Positions 29,988 through 39,849 of a DNA stretch of 64,000 nucleotides are shown here, piece after piece. The DNA comes from CAWEFA01 sp963851385 (GTDB lineage: Bacteria; Bacteroidota; Bacteroidia; Bacteroidales; DTGW01). The stretch covers positions 1-64,000 of the forward strand of contig CAWKPE010000012.1 in assembly GCA_963851385.1 (NCBI GenBank), read 5' to 3'. The notes under the pieces are model-generated. The model was not told the DNA's origin. It made no database searches and saw nothing but the letters and a program-made list of their open reading frames with translations. Position 1 is the first letter of the stretch. Every line of letters begins with the position of its first letter. The position numbers were made by a program, and so were the translations under genes.

Positions 29988-31241
29988 TCATTTCTTAATT
30001 AACATTTTCCCCGCTAATGCACCGCCTTTAGCTAAATTGATTTTTAACAGGTATTCACCGGTAACCAAACCGCTTACATCAAGTTGCGTTTTACTACCAG
30101 TAACATTATTGCTGATAACGGCAATCCCTTTCGTGTTGTATATGGTACATGAAGTCATGTTTTCGGAACATTCAACATTCAGTATTTCACCGACAGGATT
30201 TGGATAGATTTTTATTTCGGCTGTGTACCCGTTCATGTTAACAATGGTATCCAGGTTTTGCATGTTAATGATATAAGCCTGTGTTGTATCATGTATTACA
30301 AGGGATATGTTCAGCGTATCATAGGAAGTGTATTTGCCTTGCGCCAACTGGCTTTTAAGATACTGTATTTCCCATGATTTTACGGCAGTGTCTATTCTTA
30401 ACAAGATAAGTTTTTCCTCTAAAATTGTAATGCTGTCTGATTTAGCCGGTGCCAGCCAGATGCTGTCAGTTCCAATACAATGAGTAATTGTGTCGGTAAC
30501 CGTGACTTTGTAGTAATTACTATCAGCCAAACAATTGATTGCCGATAACGTATCACCTGTGTTCCATTTATATGTATAATAGCCTGAACCTTCAATTGCT
30601 TTGATTTGGATTCCTGAAATATTGCCGTTTATACAACCTGTTGAATGAATAATTTCTTTGTTAACAATAACGGGTTTAGAATTTACTGTAGCTATAACCG
30701 GCGTTCTTGTAACTGTTGTACAGGAATATCCGGTCCCGCTGTTGGTCGCGTCAACATAATAGGTTGTAGTTCCTGTGACAGTGGGGCTATAACCTGTTCC
30801 TGTCGCTAGTGATGAACCTCCTGTTGATACATTGTACCAATTTATGGTTCCATCGCTGGCTGATGTCCCCAGTGTTAAGGTACCGGCATCACAGCGAGAG
30901 GCAGGTGCAGTACTTGTAATTGTAGGAACAGTGTGAATATAAATTGTAAAAAAAGGTGTAGTTCCTCCAAATATTTTAAGACCTATCGATTGCTCAGAAT
31001 TTATTGCTATACCCTGAATTATTGAATTGCCATTTGTCCCATCATAGGTATATGTTAATCCTGCCGGTAAAGTCATAGGATTTAATTGACAACTGAAAGT
31101 CAGTGAAATGTAAGTTCCCCCACAAACATCAACATGGTCAGGGGTCCCGTTGCAACTATAAGTTTGCGAAAAAGAGTTAACAGAACAAATGAAAAGTAGA
31201 ATAACCGTTCTTATGGAATTGATAAAAAAGGAATTTTTCAT
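29988..31241 (-). CDS. T9SS adhesin-like protein with one Ig-like repeat
   Basis: 417 residues, paralogue of 28335-29840. The signal peptide and the shared N-terminal domain (DHVDVCGGTYISLTFSCQ, YTYDGTNGNSIIQG, EQSIGL) are almost identical. Only one Ig-like repeat (RCDAGTLTLGTSASDGTINW) remains. It is followed by a different SprB-like segment (GCINGNISGIQIKAIEGSGY ... WNTGDTLSAINCLADSNYYK). The helical linker and type A sorting domain (IYPNPVGEILNVECSENM) are again nearly identical, including about 200 bases with almost no differences. This mosaic suggests duplication followed by domain exchange or gene conversion. Confidence 0.88.
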   Translation of the reverse strand: MKNSFFINSIRTVILLFICSVNSFSQTYSCNGTPDHVDVCGGTYISLTFSCQLNPMTLPAGLTYTYDGTNGNSIIQGIAINSEQSIGLKIFGGTTPFFTIYIHTVPTITSTAPASRCDAGTLTLGTSASDGTINWYNVSTGGSSLATGTGYSPTVTGTTTYYVDATNSGTGYSCTTVTRTPVIATVNSKPVIVNKEIIHSTGCINGNISGIQIKAIEGSGYYTYKWNTGDTLSAINCLADSNYYKVTVTDTITHCIGTDSIWLAPAKSDSITILEEKLILLRIDTAVKSWEIQYLKSQLAQGKYTSYDTLNISLVIHDTTQAYIINMQNLDTIVNMNGYTAEIKIYPNPVGEILNVECSENMTSCTIYNTKGIAVISNNVTGSKTQLDVSGLVTGEYLLKINLAKGGALAGKMLIKK

Positions 31242-31304
31242 AGTTAAAGTTATTTGGGTTAGTATGAATTAGTTTCACGCAAGATAATAAAATGAAATGA
31301 AAAG
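31242..31304 (-). repeat. Duplicated upstream region, copy 2
   Basis: Identical to 29841-29903 through the AATGAAATGA stretch, with the same TATCTTGC element on the minus strand ahead of the 29988-31241 gene. Beyond this the sequences diverge; the remaining bases up to 31413 hold no gene. Confidence 0.75.
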
Positions 31305-31413
31305 TCATCACGTCTGGTTCATAATAGCTTAAAATTAAGAGGACATAAATATTCCTAGCAAAGAACATTAATTTATATTATTTTTAAAGCTGTTTTTATA
31401 AAGTAAAATAAAA

Positions 31414-33978
31414 ATGTTCAGGCTTTTAAAATTTCTTTTCAAAACTTCCTGGAATTATTTTCTCTTTATCAGCCTTTTACTTATGTTGATGCCTTTGCCT
31501 AGTACAGTCAAAGCCCAGGTTAATATCGACAGCATTGAAAACATAATCCACAAAACCAGAGCAACCGAAAGACCCTTTTTGTACCTGAAATATGCCGGAG
31601 AATTATCCGGAAAAAATGACAAGGCAGCATTCGAGTACGCGCAAAAAGCACTTGCTTATTATGTAAAATCAGGAAATAAGTTTCTGGAAGCTGAAGCGCG
31701 ATCGGCTATTGCAGAAATATTATATAATAAAGACAATTTTAAACAATCCATTGACTGGTACCAACAGGCATTTAAGCTTTATAAAATTGAAAATAACAAA
31801 GAAAAAATGGCAATGTGCCTGAACAACATAGGGTATAATTATTCTTTTTTATCAGATTATAAAGAGGCAATAAATTTTTATAACCAATCTCTAAAAATAT
31901 CTTTAGGCAAATATTCTGATGAGGAAGGAAGAAGTAATTATTTCTATGGACTTGCTTTACGCAATCTGGAGAAACGTGATGAAGCATTAGAGAAAATAAA
32001 AAAATCATTGGATTTATTTAAAAAATCTGATGATATCCGGAATCTTTCTAAAGCATATTATTATCTGGGACTAATTTATTATGAAAAAAGCCTGTATCAG
32101 CAATCAATCGAAAACTATCAAATTGCAGATAGTTTAAAAAATAAAATCGGTGATATCGAGGGAAGGGCTAAAACTTTAAATAATATTGGAAATGTATTAT
32201 TGGCGTTGGGGAAAATACGAAAATGCAATTGCAGCTTACCAGGATGCAATCAGGATTTGTGAAAAAATTGGTTATTCTGAAGGTATTGCCAGTTGTCTGA
32301 ATAATATTGCCCTTATATATGATAATATAGGAGAAGAAAAAAAATCACTTGAATTTCACAAACAAGCTCTCTTGGTTCGCAGACAAATTAATAATCCCGT
32401 CAAAAAATTGCTGAATCACTTAATAATATTGCAATAATTCAAGCCAAAACTATTAATAAGGAATTGATCAAAAATATGGGCTCCGACTGGGAGGATAAAT
32501 TATTTAAAAACTTGGTTCCGACAAAATATTTCAGATTTATTCAAAGAATGTCTTATCAGAATTCAAAAGAATCTCTCAGGATTAGTGATTCTATTAAATG
32601 ATATTGGACTTATAGCACAACTGTATAATAACATTGGTACTATTATATACTTATGCTGGTAGCTATAATTTAGCAAAGGAATATTACAAAAAGGCCATTG
32701 ATATTAATGAATCCCAAAACAATATTGCAGAAGTTGCGAAAAATAAGAAGCTATTAGGATATGTCTACCTTAGGACTGGAGATTATAATCCTTTCTTTAA
32801 AATACCTTGAAGAAGCAAAAGAAATTTTGAAACGCATAAAATAAACGATTATTTCAAAACACATATATCAATCTATCAGACTTATATGAAATACAAGGAA
32901 ATACTGGCAAAGCTCTTGCATATTATAAACTTTATACCGACTATAAAAGACACTCTCTTAAATGCACAAAACTATAAACAATTGGCTGAACTTCAAACCC
33001 AATATGAAACAGAAAAACAACAGCATAAAATACAAATTCTAAGTAAGGACCAGGCACTTAAGGACACACAAAATAAGACAACAATATTATTTTATTTTCT
33101 TTTTTATCCTGGTACTAATTCTTGTCAGTGCTCTGGTTGTTTTGTTTTACAGGCAAAGCAAACAAAGGAAATTACCAATATTGAACTGGAACAAAAAAAT
33201 TCACTTATAACCGGCCAAAAGAAAGAGATTACAGACAGCATTCAATATGCAAGCCGCTTGCAGCAAGCAATTTTGCCGCCTGATGATCTATTAAATCAGT
33301 TAATACCTAATCACTTTATATTTTTTAAACCACGCGATATTGTTAGTGGCGATTATTATTACATTGCTGAAAAAAATGGAAATGCTATTGTTGTTACTGC
33401 CGATTGCACCGGCCATGGCGTACCTGGTGCTTTGATGAGTATGCTTAGGTACGGCAATCCTAAACGAAGTACTAAATAAATTGGCAGATATTTCTCCTGA
33501 TAACATTCTTAATGAAATGCGCACACAGGTTATAAAATCATTGCATCAATCCGGCAGGTTTGGTGAACATCGTGATGGTATGGATTTAGCATTATACATT
33601 TTGGATTATTCCAATATGCAATTACAATTTGCAGGTGCAAATAACCCATTAATTATTGCACGAAACGGTGAATTGACAGAATTAAAACCGGACAAAATGC
33701 CTATAGGTATTTATGAGAAAGGTTCACTCCCCTTTTCATCTCAAATGATTCCAATCCAAAAAAATGATATGATTTATACTTTCTCTGATGGAATAATTGA
33801 TCAATTTGGTGGTCCCGCTGGTAAAAAATTTCTTATCAAACGGTTCAGGGAAGTTCTTATTAATATTCATAATTTAGATATAGATACCCAAAAAGAAAAA
33901 GTAAGCACAAAATTTGTCGAATGGAAAGGCTCTTATGAACAAGTGGACGATATACTAGTTATTGGCGTGAAGATATAA
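31414..33978 (+). pseudogene. TPR / SpoIIE-type PP2C phosphatase, heavily frameshifted
   Basis: One gene by content, broken by at least six frame changes. The 5' part has a signal peptide (YFLFISLLLMLMPLPSTVKAQ) and many TPR units (AEARSAIAEILYNKDNFKQS, CLNNIGYNYSFLSDYKEAIN, AYYYLGLIYYEKSLYQQSIE). Frames change near 32225 and 32400 and several times in 32450-33130, where pieces such as NNIGTIYTYAGSYNLAKEYY and EIQGNTGKALAYYKLYTDYK can still be read. A hydrophobic segment near 33100 and a coiled coil lead to the phosphatase domain: YASRLQQAILP, RDIVSGDYYYI, VTADCTGHGVPGALMSML, then after a break near 33450 NEVLNKLADISPDNILNEMR, GMDLALY and DDILVIGVKI. The metal Asp residues are present. The design is a periplasmic TPR sensor with a cytoplasmic Ser/Thr phosphatase. 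The indel density exceeds the rest of the window, so real decay is possible. Confidence 0.75.
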
Positions 33979-34022
33979 TATTGCCTGTTTAGCTTGAAAA
34001 TATTTTCAATTATTGAAGTATT

Positions 34023-34370
34023 ATGATTCAAAAAAAAGATAATAACCGCGTTAATATTATTTACTCAACCAATCCTGATTTTCAATATGAATATAAGGAG
34101 AAAGACGTATTTGTAACGTTACCTAATAATCAGCAAAATCTTAAAATTTCCCGAGATCGCAAACAACGTGCCGGGAAAACTGTTACTGTTATAACTGGAT
34201 TTATAGGTTCAAAAGAGGATATTGAAAAACTTAGTAAAACTTTAAAAACCAAATGTGGTTCAGGTGGTAGCGTAAAAGACGGGCAAATATTAATTCAGGG
34301 TGATTTCTGTGATAAAATTTTGAATTTTCTTTTAAATGAAGGGTACAAGGCTAAAAGAGCTGGTGGATAA
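34023..34370 (+). CDS. SUI1/YciH-type translation factor
   Basis: A 115-residue SUI1 (eIF1-like) domain protein, the bacterial YciH group, which binds the 30S subunit and is thought to influence initiation fidelity. The conserved core is intact: SRDRKQRAGKTVTVITGF, then SGGSVKDGQILIQGDF and a C-terminal NEGYKAKRAGG. The N-terminal 45 residues are a variable extension. It starts 44 bases after the phosphatase gene stop. Confidence 0.9.
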   Translation: MIQKKDNNRVNIIYSTNPDFQYEYKEKDVFVTLPNNQQNLKISRDRKQRAGKTVTVITGFIGSKEDIEKLSKTLKTKCGSGGSVKDGQILIQGDFCDKILNFLLNEGYKAKRAGG

Positions 34371-34467
34371 ATTTTTAAGGTTGAATTACAAAATTATTAA
34401 ATGCCTTTATTATTCGATATTCAATTATAAATATATTTGCCATAATTATGTTATTAAAATAGTAAAT

Positions 34468-35838
34468 ATGAATCGTTGCTTATTACTGGTATTTCTAGTT
34501 ATAATGGTTTCTTGTAAGCCTGCTCCCAACCCTAAAAAAGATTTTCTTCAATGGGCGCATAAAGGAATAATTACTAATAAGGTAATTTGTAAAAACGATC
34601 AAAGTATAGATTATTGCCTTTACCTCCCATCTAATTATGCAATTAATCGTACATGGCCGATATTATTTTGTTTTGACCCTAAAGGAGACGGCAAATTGCC
34701 GGTAACTCTTTTTAAAGAAACTGCTGAAAAATACGGATATATTGTTGTTGGTTCAAACAATTGTAGAAATGGACTACAGAGCGAAGAAATTAATCATATT
34801 ACTGATGTTCTGTTTGCAGATGCTAATGAGAAGATTTCTATAAATCCCAATCGAATTTATTTGGCCGGGTTTTCGGGTGGTGCGCGTATAGCGTGTTCAA
34901 TAGCATTAATCAACTCTTCAATACTTGGAGTAATAGCATGCTCTGCCGGGTTTGATCATTCATTGTACCAGAGTAATTTTAATTTCATTGGTATAGCAGG
35001 CAATGAGGACATGAATTATCTTGAAATGAAACAATTAGAAGAATCAATGTCTAACTGGGCAGGCAGACACGAATTACTGATTTATAGTGGAAAACATCAG
35101 TGGCCTCCAAAAGAAACACTTAAACAAGCTTTATTAAGCATGGAATTGTTCGCAATTAAAGATAAAATGAAAGATACAAATCGAACAGTTATTAATGATT
35201 TTCTTCTTGAAGATACAATTAAAATAAACCGGTTTGAAAATTCAAAAAATATTGACAGTATTGCCCAGGCTTTAAAATTAATAAATAACACAATCTATAC
35301 TTTGGCAGGTTTAACTGATACTTCATTTCTTGTATCCAGAAGAAGAGCTATCTTACAAAATAAGGAACTGAATGAATACCTCACAAAAGAGGCTTATTTT
35401 GATTCTATTGAGGGTCAAAAGCAATCAGAATATTCAAAAGCAATTTCATTTAAGCCATTAAACTGGTGGAAAAATGAAATAAAATATCTGCATAAAACAG
35501 AAGCAACTGCTAAATATTATGTTGAAAAATTATCGGCAAAACGTTTGCTTGCCTTTATAAGCCTTATGTCATATAGCTACGTAAATGCTGCAATTTCGCA
35601 GGAAAATTGGAAGGCTTCTGCACAATATCTTCAAATATATGGTGCAGCCGATCCGGATAATCCTGACTATTATTATTTCCTTTCCTGCTACCTGGCAAAT
35701 AACGGATATGCTCAGGAAGCTTTTACGACATTAAAAAAATCATTGTCATTGGGTTTTAATGATCGCTTTAAGCTCGTTAATGATCCTCAGCTAGATAAAC
35801 TCAGAGCTTTACCTGAATTTGGAGAACTTATTAAATAA
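34468..35838 (+). CDS. Lipoprotein alpha/beta hydrolase with TPR-like tail
   Basis: 456 residues starting at ATG 34468, chosen because it gives a clean lipoprotein signal (LLLVFLVIMVSC, lipobox VMVSC-like with Cys). The alpha/beta-hydrolase core follows: WPILFCFDPKGDG, then the nucleophile elbow IYLAGFSGGARIAC (Ser in GFSGG), an acid-like loop GIAGNEDMNY and a candidate catalytic His in YSGKHQWPP. The C-terminal 200 residues are helical and end with a TPR-like unit (YYFLSCYLANNGYAQEAFTT). Probably an esterase or peptidase tethered to the envelope; the substrate is unknown. The frame is intact. Confidence 0.8.
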   Translation: MNRCLLLVFLVIMVSCKPAPNPKKDFLQWAHKGIITNKVICKNDQSIDYCLYLPSNYAINRTWPILFCFDPKGDGKLPVTLFKETAEKYGYIVVGSNNCRNGLQSEEINHITDVLFADANEKISINPNRIYLAGFSGGARIACSIALINSSILGVIACSAGFDHSLYQSNFNFIGIAGNEDMNYLEMKQLEESMSNWAGRHELLIYSGKHQWPPKETLKQALLSMELFAIKDKMKDTNRTVINDFLLEDTIKINRFENSKNIDSIAQALKLINNTIYTLAGLTDTSFLVSRRRAILQNKELNEYLTKEAYFDSIEGQKQSEYSKAISFKPLNWWKNEIKYLHKTEATAKYYVEKLSAKRLLAFISLMSYSYVNAAISQENWKASAQYLQIYGAADPDNPDYYYFLSCYLANNGYAQEAFTTLKKSLSLGFNDRFKLVNDPQLDKLRALPEFGELIK

Positions 35839-35878
35839 TCTTATTAAGTTTTATTTTTAATCCATTTTTATTTATTTT

Positions 35879-35896
35879 TGACCGACCGTTCAGTCA
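35879..35896. promoter_or_regulatory. TetR-type operator
   Basis: The 18-base sequence TGACCGACCGTTCAGTCA is an imperfect palindrome (TGAC-N-GA-N-CG-N-TC-N-GTCA). It resembles the operators of TetR/AcrR regulators and lies 7 bases ahead of the TetR-family ATG. Autoregulation by that protein is the simplest reading. Confidence 0.7.
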
Positions 35897-35903
35897 TAAA
35901 ATT

Positions 35904-36506
35904 ATGTCGCCAAAGACAAAACAACAAATTAACAAAATCAGACAGGAAAAGCGTGCTTTGATCCTTGAAACAGCTCTGGAGATATTTGCAACCTATGGCT
36001 ATCATGGTGCATCCATTAGCATGATTTCCCAACATGCTGGTATTGCAAAAGGTTTGCTCTATAACTATTTTGAAAGCAAGGAAGAACTTTTGAAAGCTGT
36101 TGTAAGCGATAGATTCAAAGACTTTTTAGATATATATTCTCCATTACTAGACAAAGATTTTACTGAAGAAATGCTCACGCCAGAGTTGTTCCGCAAGCTA
36201 TTTAAAAATGCCTTTAAAGTAATGAAAGAAAATATGCATTTTTGGAGACTCTACTTTGCATTGGCTTTGCAACCGGGTGTTTTGGAGATCATTATGAAAG
36301 ATTACGAAGGGTTAATGTTTACACATCTTGAATTGCTAGAAAAATACTATAAAAGACAAGGTTCAAAAAAACCACGTGCAGATGCTTTACATACCTATAT
36401 TTTAATGGATGGGATAACAATGAATTATATTCAACCACACAATGAATTTTCGATAAATGAGATGGAAAAAGTTTTGATGAAAAGGCTTGAAAAACCTATA
36501 TATTGA
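35904..36506 (+). CDS. TetR/AcrR family transcriptional regulator
   Basis: 200 residues. The N-terminal TetR helix-turn-helix is complete: RALILETALEIFATYGYHGA, then SISMISQHAGIAKGLLYNYF and ESKEELLKAVV (residues 15-70). The C-terminal ligand-binding region is helical (FWRLYFALALQPGVLEIIMK) with no specific signature. It has its own palindrome directly upstream and precedes an ECF sigma factor and an ABC-type envelope operon on the same strand, so it is the likely local repressor. The ligand is unknown. Confidence 0.92.
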   Translation: MSPKTKQQINKIRQEKRALILETALEIFATYGYHGASISMISQHAGIAKGLLYNYFESKEELLKAVVSDRFKDFLDIYSPLLDKDFTEEMLTPELFRKLFKNAFKVMKENMHFWRLYFALALQPGVLEIIMKDYEGLMFTHLELLEKYYKRQGSKKPRADALHTYILMDGITMNYIQPHNEFSINEMEKVLMKRLEKPIY

Positions 36507-36534
36507 TGTGTCAATAATTCAATGTGCCAATGTG
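36505..36534. repeat. CACATTG-type short repeat cluster, copy 1
   Basis: A run of degenerate ATTGnCACATTGGCACA-type units, read here as TGTGTCAATAATTCAATGTG then CCAATGTG. It fills the 92-base gap between the TetR and sigma-factor genes. The same kind of sequence returns at 38498, 41074 and 41481. Confidence 0.6.
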
Positions 36535-36598
36535 AAAATATAAATATTATTGCAACCTTTTTGGATATTTTGCATTAGATGTGAAAAATAATTTCAGA

Positions 36599-37172
36599 AT
36601 GAATTTGGTAGAGGAAAAATTGTTTTTAGAAAAAGTTAAGAAAAAGCCTGAGTTATTTGGGAGAATTTTTGATGAATACTATAAAACCATTTTTAATTAT
36701 ATATTTCGACGCATCGCCGATTATGATATCTCAAGGGATATTGCAGCAGATACTTTTTTAAAAGCATATTTGAAAATTCATTCGTTCGTTTGGAAAGATA
36801 TTTCTATTCTAACCTGGCTTTACAGGATAGCTACCAACGAGGTAAATTATTATTACCGAAAAAACAAGTCCGACAAATTTGTCCTTGGAAACATTTTCTT
36901 ACCAGGCCGAAAGATTATTCGAGTTCGAAGATTACAAAACTGAAAAGCAGCATCTGGAAAACGAGTTAAAGTTGAATGATGATTTTGCCAAAGTACAGCG
37001 TTCTTTGAAAAAGCTCGACATTAAATACCAGGAAGTTCTTTCATTAAGATTTTTTGAAAAAAAATCGATTATTGAAATTGCTGAAATCCTTGATAAAAAA
37101 GAAGGAACTATAAAATCCCTTTTATCGAGGGGAATTGAAAAATTAAAAATTGAGTTTAATAATGCAACCTAA
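36599..37172 (+). CDS. ECF-type RNA polymerase sigma factor
   Basis: Sigma-70 family, extracytoplasmic-function type. Region 2 is LFGRIFDEYYKTIFNYIFRR, DISRDIAADTFLKAYLKI and ILTWLYRIATNEVNYYYRK. Region 4 is LDIKYQEVLSLRFFEKKSII followed by EIAEILDKKEGTIKSLLSRG, a good helix-turn-helix. A frame change near 36878 separates the two; correcting it reads SDKF then SLETFSYQAERLFEFED, giving about 190 residues. The ATG at 36599 is preferred over an upstream GTG at 36581. The next gene, a three-helix membrane protein, may act as its anti-sigma or partner; this is inferred from position only. Confidence 0.85.
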
Positions 37173-37207
37173 TATTATTTCTGCATTATAATATTAAAAC
37201 TAATGAA

Positions 37208-37672
37208 ATGGAAAATAATTTTGAAAACAAATTAGAGAATCTTGAAACTCCAAAAACCGATTTTGTAAAACACCAGGAGATGTTTAAAATTGGTTTGATG
37301 AATGCAAAGAAATCATCACGGATTGGAATAATTTTTATTTTAATACCAGTTTTGGTTATTCTAATTATTTATTTAAAATATCTGCTTTTTATTCATATTG
37401 ATTTTTCTACAACTTTTGCAAGCCTAATTTCAATGATAGATAAGGCAGGTATTTTTAAATGGATTCTTCCATTAGTTTTTATTGGGCTTCCAGTAATAGC
37501 TATATTTATTAATTTGTTGGCAATTACACATTTTTATATCAACAAAGCAAATAAAGAATTAATCATTTCAATTCAATACCGATTTAAAAATTTTATTGTA
37601 ATAGTAATTAGTATAATCTTTTTATTGATGTTTCTAATTTTTATGATTATCGAAAATGTACATTTTAAATGA
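37208..37672 (+). CDS. Three-helix membrane protein after ECF sigma gene
   Basis: 154 residues with a soluble N-terminal stretch (NNFENKLENLETPKTDFVKH) and three hydrophobic helices: GIIFILIPVLVILIIYL, GIFKWILPLVFIGLPVIAIF and FIVIVISIIFLLMFLIFMII. I do not recognise a domain. The N-terminus, acidic then basic ahead of the membrane, and the position 35 bases after an ECF sigma gene suggest a sigma-regulating membrane partner, without direct proof. No zinc-binding ASD motif is visible. Confidence 0.65.
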   Translation: MENNFENKLENLETPKTDFVKHQEMFKIGLMNAKKSSRIGIIFILIPVLVILIIYLKYLLFIHIDFSTTFASLISMIDKAGIFKWILPLVFIGLPVIAIFINLLAITHFYINKANKELIISIQYRFKNFIVIVISIIFLLMFLIFMIIENVHFK

Positions 37673-37721
37673 TAGTAAAAGAGAAACCTTCGCAATAATT
37701 ATATTTCAAATACATTTAAAC

Positions 37722-38472
37722 ATGAAATTTCTAAAAGTATTATTTATTTTATCAATCGTTGGTAATTCAGCGTATCCGCAACAACCAACAGCCAAAGAAA
37801 TTATAAAAAAAGCAAACGACCTGATGCAAGGCCAAACGAATGAAAGTTATATGCAAATGAGCTATTGTCAGGCCAACATGGAAGCGTACCATTGCTTTTC
37901 ATTCATGGTCAAAAGGCAACGAATTCAGTTTAGTAATAATCACCGATCCTGCTAAAGAAAAGGGACAAACATTTTTGAAACGCAAAAATGAAATCTGGAA
38001 TTGGGTTCCAACCATTCAGCGGATGATTAAGCTTCCGCCTTCAATGATGTCGCAGGGTTGGATGGGCTCTGACTTTACCAATGACGATTTATTAAAAGCC
38101 GCTTCAATTGTTGAAGATTACGATCACACTCTATTGGGACATGAAGTTTGTAATGGCGAAGAATGTTACAAAATTAAGTTAGTACCAAAAGCCAATGCTG
38201 CTGTTGTCTGGGGTTCGCTTATCAAATGGATCAGCAAAAAAGGATATTTCCAAATGAAAACTGAATTTTATGATGAAGATAACCTGTTGGTAAAAACCGA
38301 ATCGGCTTCAATAATTAAAAATATGGGAGACAGTGAAATCCCAACCCATTTCGAAATTATCCCTGCCGATAAACCCGGTAACAAAACCATTGTGGATTTT
38401 GATAAGTCAATATTCAATAAACCGATGGACGACGGTTTTTTTTCGCAACAAAATATGAAAACGATTAGATAA
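37722..38472 (+). CDS. LolA-like outer membrane lipoprotein-sorting protein
   Basis: Periplasmic LolA/LppX-like fold protein with signal peptide (MKFLKVLFILSIVGNSAYPQ). Typical phrases are EIIKKANDLMQGQTNESYMQ, FLKRKNEIWNWVPTIQRMIK, SMMSQGWMGSDFTNDDLL and HTLLGHEVCNGEECYKIKLV, as in the outer membrane lipoprotein-sorting family associated with export pumps. One extra base near 37862 splits the frame; the corrected join reads QMS-IVRPTWKRTIAFHSWSKG and the product has about 249 residues. It is followed by two permease genes of an ABC system, so it probably shuttles the lipid or lipoprotein substrate across the periplasm. Confidence 0.82.
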
Positions 38473-38497
38473 TCATGCTAATTATTCAGTTTGTAAA

Positions 38498-38550
38498 TAT
38501 GCCAATAAGGCAATTGAATAATTGGCACATTGTCGCATTGGCTAATTGAT
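38498..38550. repeat. CACATTG-type short repeat cluster, copy 2
   Basis: Units such as ATATGCCAATAAGGCAATTG, AATTGGCACATTG, TCGCATTG and GCTAATTGAT in succession fill the gap between the LolA-like and permease genes. Same family as the clusters at 36505, 41074 and 41481. Confidence 0.65.
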
Positions 38551-38563
38551 AAATTAAACTACT

Positions 38564-39777
38564 ATGATTAAACTAGCCTGGCGGAATTTATGGCGCAACA
38601 GGCGCCGAACATTGATAACAGTTGCATCAGTTTTTTTTGCTGTATTTCTTGCAATTATCATGCGTGGGTTCAAACATGGTGCATGGTTATATCTTATCAA
38701 TAGCGTTCTGCATTCATATACAGGTTATGTTCAGATTCATGAAAAAGGATACTGGAATAACAAAACATTCGATTATAGCATGGCTGCTGATGATTCAATA
38801 TTTGAAAAAGTTAAGAAGATAAAACAGGTTAAAGGTATTATTCCACGACTTGAATCATTTTCATTGGCTTCATCGGGTGATAAAACAAAAGGAGTAATTA
38901 CAGTGGGTATTGACCCAAAATTAGAAAATGAATTTACCGAGCTTGATAAAAAAATTGTTTCGGGAAGATATTTCACTACCAAAGATATGGGAGTAATTTT
39001 AGCAGAACGACTTTCAAAATATTTGAATTAAAGGTTAACGATTCAATAGTATTGTTAAGCCAGGGATATCAGGGAATGGGAGCAAATGGAATTTATAGAG
39101 TTATTGGTATTGTAAGACTTCCAGCTCCGGAGTTCGATAATCAAATGGTATTTATGCCTTTGCCTTTGGCACAGGAATATTATTCTGCACAAGGCCGGAT
39201 TACTTCAGTGGTTGTTGATTTGAACAATCAACAGGATATGGATAAAGCAATAAGAAAAATTAAAAGAATAGTTAATTCTGATACATACGAGGTAATGTCG
39301 TGGAAAGAAATGCTAATTGAACTGTATCAGCAATATATAACCAATGAGGGAAGCGGAATGATTATAATTTCTTTGCTTTACCTGATTGTGGGATTTGGTG
39401 TTTTTGGCACAGTTTTGATGATGATTGCCGAACGCCGTCATGAATTTGGAATTATGATAACCGTTGGAATGCAACGAAAGAGGTTGATGCAGTTGGTTGG
39501 AACAGAACTGGTTTTCATTTGCATGATGGGATTATTTTGCGGGTTTCTTGGAAGTGTTCCAATTGTTGCTTATTTTCATTTTTACCCAATTCATATGGGT
39601 GCTGAAATGGCAAAATCATATGCTGCTTTTGGCATGGAACCGATTTTGCCTACAGCATGGCAGCTCGATTATATGCTCCAGCAGGTTTATATAGTTTTTG
39701 CAATAATGCTTGTAGTTCTTATATATCCTCTATATTCAGTGTATAGACTGGATTTGACAAAAGCTATGAGAAGATAA
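38564..39777 (+). CDS. FtsX-type ABC transporter permease (1)
   Basis: LolC/LolE/MacB-type permease of about 404 residues. The N-terminal helix begins LAWRNLWRNRRRTLITVASV, followed by a periplasmic MacB-PCD-like domain and three C-terminal helices (IIISLLYLIVGFGVFGTVLM, LVFICMMGLFCGFLGSVPIV, VYIVFAIMLVVLIYPLYSVY). The protein ends YRLDLTKAMRR, the usual FtsX-family tail. A missing T near 39022 breaks the frame; restoring it reads LSKYFELKVNDSIVLLSQG. Acts with the second permease (39850) and the ATPase (41523) as a Lol/Mac-like transporter of the inner membrane. Confidence 0.88.
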
Positions 39778-39849
39778 ATAATTATAAATTACTGATGACA
39801 AATAAATAATGGTATAAAACTAGGAACTAAGATTTAATAACCAACAAAT

